A stretch of 64,000 nucleotides of DNA, taken from contig OZ231127.1 of assembly GCA_965153355.1 (NCBI GenBank), positions 69,936,001-70,000,000 of the forward strand, written 5' to 3'. A model generated the notes under the pieces. That model worked only from the letters and a program-made list of their open reading frames with translations. It was not told the DNA's origin and did not search any database. Shown piece after piece: positions 37,257 through 47,962 of the stretch. The position numbers were made by a program, and so were the translations under genes. Origin of the DNA: Flaccisagitta enflata. Taxonomy: Eukaryota > Chaetognatha > Sagittoidea > Aphragmophora. The stretch's first letter is position 1, and each line of letters opens with the position of its first letter.

Positions 37257-37371
37257 CCTCAGCGTTCGATCGATAATAGAGAATCCCTGGCATGAACTGA
37301 GTTGGCTCATGGTCAATCTGATCTGCCATTGATCCAATGGCACAGCTGATTTGACGATCATCGTTAATCAT
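37257..37371 (+). repeat. family D dispersed repeat
   Basis: CAGCGTTCGATCGATAATAG, GGCATGAACTGAG and CACAGCTGATTTGACGATCA with TCGTTAATCAT. Second copy of the 32931-33006 repeat, with about 40 bp extra internally. Confidence 0.7.
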
Positions 37372-37667
37372 AGATGATCGATGAAAAATACATTTCACCA
37401 TAACCAGAAAGGGAAGAAGCAGACAAACAAACAGAACAATCTAAACAAATATTAGGACAAATACAGACAAATAGAAAGACAAACAAATCAATGTTAATGT
37501 TGAGAAAAAGCCAGACAGAAAGGCTGACAATTAAAGAGAAATAACAGATAAAGAGATGAACAGATGCAATTATACAAAAGTTTGAGTTCATCATATGGCA
37601 AGGGTTCAACCTTAGAAAAATCATCGATATCATCGATGATACATATTGAATCGTAAAGATTTTTGAA

Positions 37668-37975
37668 AAATCTTTCGATCTAGATCAATCCCAGCTCTGT
37701 ATCTCAAACGATTGAGCCTTGCAAAGAGAAGCGCTAATTTGCTAAAATGCATTTTTACACAGGGATTGCAAAACTGAAATGGGCAACGTTTTCGCTCAAA
37801 CTATTGCCATTTCTGAACGAAAAAAGATAGCAATACCAAATTGGCGCCAAATGAACTTTAAAAGAGCTTTCAGATCACATAAGATTTTAATATGTTTTCC
37901 TTTGATTCATAGGTAAAATTAGCCATTCAAAAGTGCGTCTTTTTTTTTAAATCGTATGGTATTCACCTTTGGGCA
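37668..37975 (-). mobile_element. family B dispersed repeat, uninterrupted
   Basis: Runs from ATCCCAGCTCTGTATCTCAA to AAGTGCGTCTTTTTTTTTAA and ATCGTATGGTA. It is collinear in reverse complement with 4333-4780 and lacks the family A insertion present there. The local empty sequence reads (reverse complement) CCTGTGTAAAAATGCA. Confidence 0.88.
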
Positions 37976-37999
37976 GCAGCACGGAAGGAACTGAAACAC

Positions 38000-38190
38000 C
38001 AGCAGTGCAACCACCACCCCTCTGCAACCATCACCATCAATACCACCACCACTTCAACCATTACCAACAGCTCCAACACTACCACCATCATCATACCAAC
38101 ACTACCACCACCATCATACCAACACTACCACCATAACGCCACTACCATACCACAACCACCAGTATACCACCACCATAACAACAACAACTA
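38000..38190. repeat. ACC/CAT-rich degenerate repeat
   Basis: CACCACCATCATACCAACAC is repeated with variation. It is followed to 38550 by unique sequence with no gene. Confidence 0.85.
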
Positions 38191-38554
38191 TTAAGCCATA
38201 CAACAAGCGAAGGCGATCGCCATGAACTCATGGGCTTTGTGAGTACACTGCCTTCGAACACCTCCGATGGTGTTTAGCATCCCATGGATACACCGTTTCG
38301 CGTAACAACGAGTGGTAGGATACTTTTCGAGTGGTCGTCGTCGACTTTCGCGTGCTCTACCACTCGCGAGAGAGTATCAAGAGGAGAAGCTCCATAAGTG
38401 GAGGAGGAGGAGGGAGAAGGGGGCAAAGAGAGCAAGATGAAATGGAATGAGTGTTTTGAAGAGCGCCCCCGGCATGTTTTGGGTCAGGTGAACGCGCATG
38501 ATGTCAGTTTCTATCAATGCCTGTCATGATTCGATTAATATGACTATTGTTTTT

Positions 38555-39061
38555 GGGTAGCGGCCCCGAAGGGGACGAAGTCCTGTAGAACACAGGGGGA
38601 CTTTCGTTCATCTGTTCGTTCGTTCGTCCGTCTGTGCGTCCCCCCCCCCAGGCCCTCTCAGGCCTGAAATCTGCCCTCTCAGGCCTGAAATCTGCCCTCT
38701 CAGGCCTTGAATCTGCCCTCTCAGGCCTGAAATTTGCTCTTTCAGACCTGTTACCTGTCTTCTCAGGCCTAAAATCTGCCCTCCCAGGCCTGAAATCTGC
38801 CCTCTCAGATTCAAGGCCCCGAGAGGTCAGATTTCAGGCCTGAGAGGGCAGATTTTAGGCCTGAGAGGGCAGATTTTAGGCTTGAGAGGGCCGGGGGGGT
38901 TGGACGGACAGACAGACAGACGGATGGACGAACGAAAGTCCCCCTGTGTTCTACAGGACTTCGTCCCCTTTGGGGCCGCTGCCCTGCCTCTCATTCTAAT
39001 TAACAACCATGCAAAGCAGGGCAACGGGTATCGCTGACCACGTATTGCCCTTGGGCGACCT
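38555..39061 (+). mobile_element. family C element, complete, with inverted minisatellite core
   Basis: Left arm CGGCCCCGAAGGGGACGAAG, TCCTGTAGAACACAGGGGGA and CTTTCGTTC, then 21-bp units of CTCAGGCCTGAAATCTGCCC plus T. At about 38812 the minisatellite switches to its reverse complement, followed by the right arm GAACGAAAGTCCCCCTGTGT, TCTACAGGACTTCGTCCCCT and GGGGCCGCTGCCC. The tail CATGCAAAGCAGGGCAACGG ends in GCCCTTGGGCGACC. Frames inside are shadows. Confidence 0.9.
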
Positions 39062-39319
39062 GTTTGCTATTGTCATTGCGTCAGAAATTTGTGAGCTGCT
39101 CTGGTTTATCCATCTGTCTGTCCATTTGTATATTGATCCATCCATTTACCCATTGATCCATTAGTCCTCAGATACATCTAGTAGGTTGCTCAGTTGGTCA
39201 ATCAATCTATCAGTCCATGGTATTGTTAGCCTGTTAGATCATTTGTAACTTGCTACATCAGAATCTCATCCTGTCAATCTTCAACAAACCTGAACCTGAA
39301 CCTAAATACAAGCATCCAC

Positions 39320-39565
39320 CTTAAAGAAGTGCTACTCCTGAACAAATTAAGCTTCAACACCCTGCTTGGTCCCATTTTACAATTTTTTTAAACTCTTTGA
39401 AATTTGACTAATTAGCAGTACTTTCACGATAAAGGAAGAAACTTGATTAATTTGGTTTATTTTGAGAATAAACCACCATTATCATGATTTCTTTTTTGAG
39501 CGTGAAAGCACTGCTAGGGTTTGTAGCTTAATTAGTTCAGGAGCATCAATTCGGTAAAGATGATG
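39320..39565. mobile_element. degenerate foldback related to the 2934 MITE
   Basis: CTCCTGAACAAATTAAGCTT is matched inverted by GTAGCTTAATTAGTTCAGGA, with CAGTACTTTCACG against CGTGAAAGCACTG. Inner sequence resembles the 2934-3152 element. Outer TA ends are not clear. Confidence 0.6.
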
Positions 39566-39604
39566 CATATTTTCAGGTGAAAACTTATTTTTCATCTGGA
39601 GCTA

Positions 39605-40153
39605 CAGTAGATCTCGTCTAGACTTGAGATAACGGGGGCAAGCACTGTGGAAAGACGAATGAAGCCAGGGGAGTAATATTTGGATCATAGACTAATCAAA
39701 GGATGCTTAATTCCCCATGATAGCTGGTTGCCATGGAAACACATTTCCATGTATTCACTTAAATATCAATATTTTGAGAGATTTTAGAACATTGCTTATA
39801 ATTTGTTGCTACTTTCCACAGCATGTTCTGAAGAATGTCGCTCGTTTGGCCGTTGCTAGGGAGCGTATCTATGTGTGACAACCCTTAGCAACCGCTAAAC
39901 GAGCGACATTCTTACAGAACATACTGTGGGAAAGTTGTAGCAAATTTAATTTTAAGAAATGTTCCCTCAAAAAATTTCTCAAAATATTGATACTTTAGCG
40001 TGAATACATGGAAATGTGTTTCCATGGCAACCAGCCATCATGGGCAATAAAGCATCCCATTATAAGTCTATGTTTCAAATATCACTCCTTTGGCTTCATT
40101 TGTTTTTCTACAATGCTTGCCCCCGTTATCTCAAATCTAGACGAGATCTACTG
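39605..40153. mobile_element. 549-bp near-perfect palindromic MITE (TIR CAGTAGATCTCGTCTAGA)
   Basis: Starts CAGTAGATCTCGTCTAGA and ends TCTAGACGAGATCTACTG, flanked by TA on both sides (39603-39604 and 40154-40155). The arms remain inverted copies to the centre: AGAATGTCGCTCGTTTGGCC pairs with the AACGAGCGACATTCT segment across a short centre near 39880. No transposase. Confidence 0.92.
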
Positions 40154-40159
40154 TATGTT

Positions 40160-40880
40160 GAGATGGGTATGACTTTTTCCAAACAGCTAATGCCGATTGC
40201 CAACCTACAAGTGAATGTCCGTGTCAGGATGATTCCTGCTTTAACATGCTTGACGCGTTCTATTTCAATAGATTGCTTGTGACCTAGAACAAGGTAAATT
40301 TCCAAATTCACATCCCAAAGTGCTAAAATGGGGAAAAACGAAAAGCAAAAGTAGAAATATCATTTCATATCCTCAAAAAGGCGGAAGAATAAACGAAGAG
40401 TGAAAAAGATCGCATTCATACTGAATATCTACATAATGCGTGAACTTAGCTCGACTAATTTGTTGATTTGAAATAAAATACTCCAATTCCATTCACTCTT
40501 CGTTTCCATATATGTGACCCAGTAGCCCACTTTATGGGTCCATCTGTTTATCTGACGGTCATACTTTTGGGGTATTGTTTTACATCACTAGCCGGACAGA
40601 TACGGAAAAGGTAAATTGGAAATGACTAATAAGCGAAGCAAATGACGAAAAAAAAGGCTGTGAACTGTGAACTTGCCCATAATGGCCCAAAACAAATTCA
40701 TGTACATGAGGATGTGTCCAGCGGTAACCTTGCTTGAAGGGCCCTTCCCTTACCCTTCCCTTCCAAAGACACCTTTTGATCTTGAAATGGTCATTCTAAA
40801 AAACAAGTACCCCGGGGGTACAACAATGCGTCCACATGCGGCTTAGCTCGTAAATGACATTCGTACTAAAACTAAAACAG
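40160..40880. other. no gene recognised
   Basis: Unique-looking AT-rich sequence with no supported frame. Confidence 0.4.

Positions 40881-40883
<3 letters not shown>

Positions 40884-40946
<63 letters not shown>
40884..40946. repeat. (CT)n microsatellite
   Basis: Pure CT of about 62 bp. Confidence 0.97.
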
Positions 40947-40948
<2 letters not shown>

Positions 40949-41028
40949 AACATTGCATCAGCCTTATGTCAGATCCTGAAATGATGAAATCGACTTTGCG
41001 ATCATTTGCAATCGTTTTCAACTCGAGC

Positions 41029-41100
41029 GTGACGGACCGACCGACCAACGGACCGACGGAAGGACAAAGCCTCTTTTAGAGATGCGTGGACGCATCTAAA
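41029..41100 (+). mobile_element. family A right end (GATGCG subfamily)
   Basis: GACGGACCGACCGACC microsatellite, ACAAAGCCTCTTTTAGAG and hairpin AGATGCGTGGACGCATCT followed by AAAAAC. No left end. Confidence 0.82.
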
Positions 41101-41231
41101 AACCTGCCCAAAGACCATCTTTTTGGCGAAAGTCTTCTTCAGTTATTTCATTTCCACGCTGCTATGTGGCAGGAGGTTAGAAATGATTATCAAAAATTTA
41201 AATATTACCCCATACACTTGAAAAAAAAGAA

Positions 41232-41465
41232 ACAACATTGGAAGAATCAAGGACATTGGCTTAATCAAGAGCATTGACCCCCAAAAAGACATTGCCCGAA
41301 ACAAGGACAACGCCCTAAACAAGGACATTGGCTCAAATAGAAACAGTGCCCAAAACAAGGCCATTGACGCAAGGACTTTGCCTCCCCCCCTCCCCCCAAA
41401 AAAGACATTGGAGGACAATGTCATAAACAAGATCATTGGCCAAAATGAAAACATTGCCCTCAAAG
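41232..41465 (+). repeat. degenerate ACAAGGACATTGGC repeat beside the 67-bp array
   Basis: About ten diverged units of AAACAAGGACATTGGC type at roughly 20-24 bp spacing. The unit resembles the AACAGACCATTG subunit of the adjacent 67-bp satellite. Confidence 0.7.
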
Positions 41466-41550
41466 GGAACCGGGAAGAAGAGGGGGGGGGAAGGGAAAGA
41501 AATTTCGGAGGGATGAAAAAAATAAGTGGAGGAATGAATGAGAAACAAGG

Positions 41551-44500
41551 AATTGGTAATCGAACAGACCATTGCCAACAGACCTTTTTGACGAATGTAT
41601 CTTAGGACAACTGAATTGCTCAGAGCAGACCATTGAAAGGCTTGAACAGACCATTTAATCATCCTCTGGGACAAGTTAGTGCTCCCAGCAGACCATTTGT
41701 TACACCCAGCAGACCATTCCTATGACTTCCCCCAACAGACCATTGTTACAGCTGGCAGACCATTTGTTACACCCAGCAGACCAATCCCTCGACTGCCTTC
41801 AACAGACCATTGTTACAGCTGGCAGACCATTTGTTACACCCAGCAGACCAATCCCTCCACTGCCTTCAACAGACCATTGTTACAGCTGGCAGACCATTTG
41901 TTACACCCAGCAGACCAATCCCTCCACTGCCTTCAACAGACCATTGTTACAGCTGGCAGACCATTTGTTACACCCAACAGACCATTCCCTCCACTGCCTT
42001 CAACAGACCATTGTTACAGCTGGCAGACCATTTGTTACACCCAGCAGACCAATCCCTCCACTGCCTTCAACAGACCATTGTTACAGCTGGCAGACCATTT
42101 GTTACACCCAGCAGACCATTCCTCTGACTGCCCCCAACAGACCATTGTTACAGCTGGCAGACCATTTGTTACACCCAACAGACCATTCCCTCCAATGCCT
42201 TCAACAGACCATTGTTACAGCTGGCAGACCATTCGTTACGCCCAGCAGACCATTCCTATGACTGCCCCCAACAAACCATTGTTACAGCTGGCAGACCATT
42301 TGTTACACCCAGCAGACCAATCCCTCCACTGCCTTCAACAGACCATTGTTACAGCTGGCAGACCATTTGTTATACCCAACAGACCATTCCCTCCACTGCC
42401 TTCAACAGACCATTGTTACAGCTGGCAGACCATTTGTTACACCCAGCAGACCATTCCTATGACTGCCCCCAACAGACCATTGTTACAGCTGGCAGACCAT
42501 TTGTTACACCCAGCAGACCAATCCCTCCACTGCCTTCAACAGACCATTGTTACAGCTGGCAGACCATTTGTTACACCCAGCAGACCAATCCCTCCACTGC
42601 CTTCAACAGACCATTGTTACAGCTGGCAGACCATTTGTTATACCCAACAGACCATTCCCTCCACTGCCCCCAACAGACCATTGTTACAGCTGGCAGACCA
42701 TTTGTTACACCCAGCAGACCATTCCTATGACTGCCCCCAACAGACCATTGTTAGAGCTGGCAGACCATTTGTTACACCCAGCAGACCAATCCCTCCACTG
42801 CCTTCATCAGACCATTGTTACAGCTGGCAGACCATTTATTACACCCAGCAGACCAATCCCTCCACTACCTTCAACAGACCATTGTTACAGCTGGCAGACC
42901 ATTTGTTACACCCAACAGACCATTCCCTCCACTGCCTTCAACAGACCATTGTTACAGCTGGCAGACCATTTGTTACACCCAGCAGACCAATCCCTCCACT
43001 GCCTTCAACAGACCATTGTTACAGCTGGCAGACCATTTGTTACACCCAGCAGACCATTCCTCTGACTGCCCCCAACAGACCATTGTTACAGCTGGCAGAC
43101 CATTTTTAACGCCCAGCAGACCAATCCCTCCACTGCCAACAGACCATTGCCAGCTGGCAGACCATTTGTTACACCCAGCAGACCATCCCTGACTTCTTCT
43201 CAACAGACATTGTTACAGCTGGCAGACCATTTGTTATACCCAGCAGACCACCCTATGACTGCCTTCAACAGACCATTAACAGCTGGCAGACCATTTGTTA
43301 CACCCGCAGACTCCTTCACTGCTTCAACAGACCATTGTTACAGCTGGCAGACCATTTATTACACCCAGCAGACCAATCTCCACTGCCATAAACACATAAG
43401 CTGGCAGACCATTTGTTACACCAACAGACCATTCTCCATCTGCCAACAGACCATTGTTACATGGCAGATCATTTGTTACACTCCAGAAGACCAACTCTAC
43501 TGTTTCAACAGACCATTGTTAGCTGGCACCATTTGTTACACCCAGCAGACCATTCTCTTCAACAGACATTGTTACAGCTGGCAGACCATTTGTTACACCC
43601 CAAAGCACCATTCTCCACTGCCTCTCAACAGACCATGCAGCTGGCAGACCATTTGTCACACCCAGCAGACAATCCTCCACTGCCTCAACAGACCATTGTT
43701 ACAGCTGTCAGACTATTTAAACTCAGCAGACCGATCCTCCACTTTTCAACAGACCATTGTTGGCAGCTGGCAGACCATTTGTTACATCCAACAGACCATT
43801 CCCTCCACGCCGCAACAGACCACCATTTGGCAGACCATTTGTTACACCCAGCAGACCATGCCTCCACTGCCTTCACAGACCATTGTGCTGGCAGACCATT
43901 TGTTACACTTGGCAGACCATTCCTCTGACTGCTCAACAGACCATTGTTACAGCTTGCAGACTGCTTGCCACACCCAACAGACCATTCCTCCACGTGCCAA
44001 CACATCATTTGCACTATTCGCTACGCCAGCAGACCATTCCCTCCCCAACAAACCATAGTTAAGCTGGCAGACTCATTTGTACCAGCACCCAGCAGACCAA
44101 TCCCTCCACTGCCTTTAAACAACACAGCAGTTGGCACACCATTTGTTATACCAACAGACATTCCCTCCACTGCTAACAGACCATTGCACAGCTGGCAGAC
44201 TTATGTGCCCAGCAGACCATTCCTCTGACTGCCCTTTAACAGACACAGTTACAGCTGGCAGACCATTTGTTACACCCAACAGACCATTCCCTCCACTGCC
44301 TTCAACAGACCATTGTTACAGCTGGCAGACCATTTTTAACACCCAGCAGACCAATCCCTCCACTGCCAACGACAGACCATTGTTACAGCTGGCAGACCAT
44401 TTGTTACACCCAGCAGACCATTCCTCTGACTGCCCCCAACAGACCATTGTTACAGCTGGCAGACCATTTGTTACACCCAGCAGACCATTCCTATGACTGC

Positions 44501-44765
44501 CCCCAACAGACCATTGTTACAGCTGGCAGACCATTTGTTACACCAAGCAGACCAATCCCTCCACTGCCTTCAACAGACCATTGTTACAGCTGGCAGACCA
44601 TTTGTTACACCCAGCAGACCAATCCCTCCACTGCCATAAACAGACCATTGTTACAGCTGGCAGACCATTTGTTACACCCAACAGACCATTCCCTCCACTG
44701 CCTTCAACAGACCATTGTTACAGCTGGCAGACCATTTGTTACACCCAGCAGACCAATCCACAATG
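41551..44765 (+). repeat. 67-bp satellite array, left arm of a large inverted repeat
   Basis: The unit is CAACAGACCATTGTTACAGC, TGGCAGACCATTTGTTACAC and CCAGCAGACCAATCCCTCCA plus CTGCCTT. Each unit contains three CAGACCA subunits. Two main variants alternate, differing in CCCTCCACTGCCTT against CCTATGACTGCCCCC. About 46 units. The first 140 bp (41551-41690) is non-satellite flank that recurs inverted at the far end of the right arm. Units at about 43136-44260 carry many 1-5 bp deletions. Frames up to 476 codons here arise because the unit has no stop in any frame of this strand. Confidence 0.95.
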
Positions 44766-44936
44766 GGATGTGCGTGCTCAGAGCGAGCGAGGAAGCTTAC
44801 ACCTGCATGTCTGTCTATCTACGCCAATGATTTACTAATTTTTCAACCAAAATGGATTCCTCCCTCATAGAATTGACAAAAAGAAGAACATTTAGGCGAA
44901 CCAAAGTGGGTTATATCATAATTTTTGGGCCTCATA

Positions 44937-45528
44937 CTATCTAGGCAGAAAAAATCTTCCGACCTTTTACAAAAATGTATCCATTGGCGTCAAAATGAGT
45001 ACAATTGAGTTACAAATCTATCAATAATTAGTGTAAGTTCCCTGTGACTGAATGAGGGCCGCCATTTGTTGGGGAAGCGATTTGTAGAGCTTCTCGAGGA
45101 TTTCTGGAGCAAAGGCTTTCAAGATCTTTCTAACGATTTTTTTTTACCTCTTCTTTTGCTACATTTTAACTTATAGATTCCAAAAGACTCATCAAATCAT
45201 AGAAAAATTGGTGACATTATTGAAGCCCTTCGAATTTGCTAGCAGGCAGCGCAAACTGCATCTGTCTAGCTCATTGCGTTTAAAAGTAATTAAAAGAAGA
45301 GTGAAATGATATCTTCAGAAGATGGTGTAGAAATGGCAAAAGTGAAATTGAAGTATTTCAATCAAAGTTTAATAGTTTTTGAACGCATAGAGCTACAGGG
45401 ATGCGGTTTGCGTAGATCTCTTGCAAATTTGAAGGGCTTTAGTTGCCTCACCAATTTTTTGATGATTAGTCGATTCAAACCTGAGATATGCACGTAAACG
45501 TGCCGAAAGATTTTTTCCGCCTAGATAG
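44937..45528. mobile_element. TIR element with TA target site (TIR CTATCTAGGCRGAAAAAATC)
   Basis: Left end CTATCTAGGCAGAAAAAATC and right end ATTTTTTCCGCCTAGATAG, flanked by TA on each side (44935-44936 and 45529-45530). Inverted similarity extends inward patchily. Shares TIR type, length and inner motifs (CACCAATTTTTTG, GCGGTTTG) with 55775-56383. A 63-codon internal frame has no recognisable domain. Confidence 0.88.
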
Positions 45529-45589
45529 TACTGAAGGAGAAGACAAAAATGTCAAAGAAGAAGATGAAGTAGATGAAGGAGGGGAAGAA

Positions 45590-45870
45590 GAATGCTACGA
45601 AGATGGTGGAGAGGAAGGTGGAGGAGGGAGGAGGAGGAGGAAGAGGAGGAGGAGGAGGGGGAGGAATCAATTGATTGAAGATTTAAAAGATAAGTTTTAG
45701 TTTTTAAGTTTTATTACATGGGGAAATAATGCAAACAGGGAGAAAACAAAAAGAATAAGAAGAAAAAGAAGTAAAAGAAGAAGAAGGGGGGAGGGGGGAG
45801 GAGGAGGGTGACGACGACAATGAAGACAATGATGAAGACAATGATGAAGACGACGATGAACTATGTAATT
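45590..45870. repeat. GGA/GAA/GAC-rich purine tract
   Basis: AGGAGG, AAGAAG and GATGAAGAC repeats with short unique interruptions. Acidic or basic frames are low complexity. Confidence 0.85.
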
Positions 45871-45919
45871 AAAAATTTGTAAGTTTCAATGCTCCATTCT
45901 GTAGGTAATGAATAAGAAG

Positions 45920-46109
45920 CATGAGAAAAAGAAGAAGAAGAAGAGGTGAAGAAGAAGAAAAAGAAGAAGAAGAAGAAGAAGAAGAAGAAGAAGAAGAAGA
46001 AGAAGAAGAAGCCAGCAGAGGATAAGAACGAGGAAGTTAAAGCCGATCACTTAAATTACAAATCTCAACGTAATAATGTGAAGACGAAGAAGTAGAAGAA
46101 GAAGAAGAA

Positions 46110-46156
<47 letters not shown>

Positions 46157-46215
46157 AGAAGAAGAAGAAGAAGAAGAAGATGAAGATGAAGAAGAAGATG
46201 AAGAAGAAGAAGAAG
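45920..46215. repeat. (GAA)n arrays
   Basis: Two long AAGAAG tracts separated by about 75 bp of unique sequence. Confidence 0.97.
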
Positions 46216-46424
46216 AGAGAGAGAGAGGAGGACAAGGAGGAGGACAAGATCGAGAAATTTTTGGTTGATCACTCAAAATGTCTGTTTCCAGTTTTAACTT
46301 TAGAAGAAGGAGAAGAAGAAGAAAAAGAAAAAAAAAGAAAAAAGAAAAAGAAAAAAGAAAAGAAAAAGAAAAAGAAAAAGAAAAAGAAAAAGAAAAAGAA
46401 AAAGAAAAAAGAAGAAAAAGAAGA

Positions 46425-46604
46425 ACAAGGCCGGATACACGGCCACCAGTTGCGGACGGGTGGGCAGGAGCGGAAATGCGCGTTTTCACACTTTTCGACT
46501 CGTGCTCACCAACGGACCGACCAACGGACCGACCAACGGACCGACCAACGGACCGACCAACGGACCGACAAAGCCTCTTATAGAGTTGCGTGTCCGCAAC
46601 TAAA
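46425..46604 (+). mobile_element. family A element (GTTGCG subfamily), complete
   Basis: ACAAGGCCGGATACACGGCC, ACCAGTTGCGGACGGGTGGG, CGCGTTTTCACACTTTTCGA, five CGGACCGACCAA repeats, ACAAAGCCTCTTATAGAG and hairpin AGTTGCGTGTCCGCAACT followed by AAAAA. The internal AGTTGCGGAC is the reverse complement of the hairpin right arm GTCCGCAACT. It sits inside a GAA/AAAAG tract and is nearly identical to 61026-61192. Confidence 0.94.
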
Positions 46605-46741
46605 AAGAAGGAGAAGATAAACAAGCTTCAAAATTGCAGTACATTGATATCGTAATGATGCGAATATGCAAATCCTAACACTTGTTTCATTTTAGTATTG
46701 AGGTGGTGCATATCAAAGTGACACAACCTGAGCTTTATATA

Positions 46742-47110
46742 CAGAAGGAACCATTTTGAGAAATGTGGAGGGACCAATCGTTATAGCAACCCCCCCCTAC
46801 AGCCTTCACTAATTCTTCCATAACTAAAGACAATTTTTTTATCTAGGTTTTTTTCAAGATTCCTGCTAGAATTGCCATAATTGACCTTTTTATGCTAAAA
46901 TTTGGGCATTTTCAAAACCCTCTAAAAATGGAAAAAAAAAGATTTGGAAAAATTGTTGATAAAATTTAAAGAATTACTTTCATGAAAAAATTTGTATTAC
47001 AAAAAGTATAAACCACTACTTAAAGTAAAAAAAATATAAGCAATAGTGTTTGCTGTAAGGGGGGTGCTATACTTTTGGTCCCTCCACATCTCTTATAATG
47101 GTTCCTTCTG
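46742..47110. mobile_element. TIR MITE (TIR CAGAAGGAACCATT)
   Basis: CAGAAGGAACCATTTTGAGA with ATGTGGAGGGACC is matched inverted by GGTCCCTCCACATCTCTTAT and AATGGTTCCTTCTG. TIRs are about 60 bp, ending in the C-rich CCCCCCTACAG segment. TA flanks both sides (46740-46741 and 47111-47112). The interior is AT-rich and non-coding. Confidence 0.9.
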
Positions 47111-47287
47111 TACTCTAGGTAACACGCAATTACTTCTTTCACAACTAGAACATTTTTTTGTCCCTAACCTTCATAAACTCGAGGTTGCGCGAGTTTTTTT
47201 CTCCTTTTTTCATATTCGTCCTAAACTCAGATCAAACCTGTTGAGTCATTTTGCTATCCGAGTAGTCAATGTCTTGGCTGTCCCCCT

Positions 47288-47407
<120 letters not shown>

Positions 47408-47423
47408 CGAGTCGCGCCACTTT

Positions 47424-47582
47424 TTAGTCGCGGACACGCGACTCTACTATACACCTTGCCGTGTCGGTAGGTCCGTCGGTCGGTCTGTCCGTTCCATATC
47501 ATTTTTGAATTCCAAGCGGTTTCCGCACTACTGCTCCTGCCCAACCGTCCGCGACTGTTTTGCCATGTATCCAGCCTTGTTT
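47424..47582 (-). mobile_element. family A element (GTCGCGGAC subfamily), complete
   Basis: Right hairpin AGTCGCGGACACGCGACT on the plus strand, GTGTCGGTAGGTCC and GTCGG microsatellite, TTGAATTCCAAGCGGTTTCC, CTGCTCCTGCCCAACCGTCC, GCGACTG and a left end CATGTATCCAGCCTTGT. Read in element orientation, the internal decamer AGTCGCGGAC is the exact reverse complement of the hairpin right arm GTCCGCGACT. Confidence 0.9.
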
Positions 47583-47671
47583 TTCCCTTCGGTCAATTTT
47601 GTTTAACCTGATCGATTGCTGAAGCCCTACTGTTTTTGAAGCTGATGTTGACAACCAAAGCGGAAAAGATT

Positions 47672-47943
<272 letters not shown>

Positions 47944-47962
47944 TTGAAAAAAAATGAAGAAT

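Noticed and set aside
41679-43109. 476-codon repetitive frame in the left 67-bp array
   Set aside because: All three phases of the same strand are open, the period is 67 residues over three units, and composition simply follows the DNA repeat. No independent evidence of coding.
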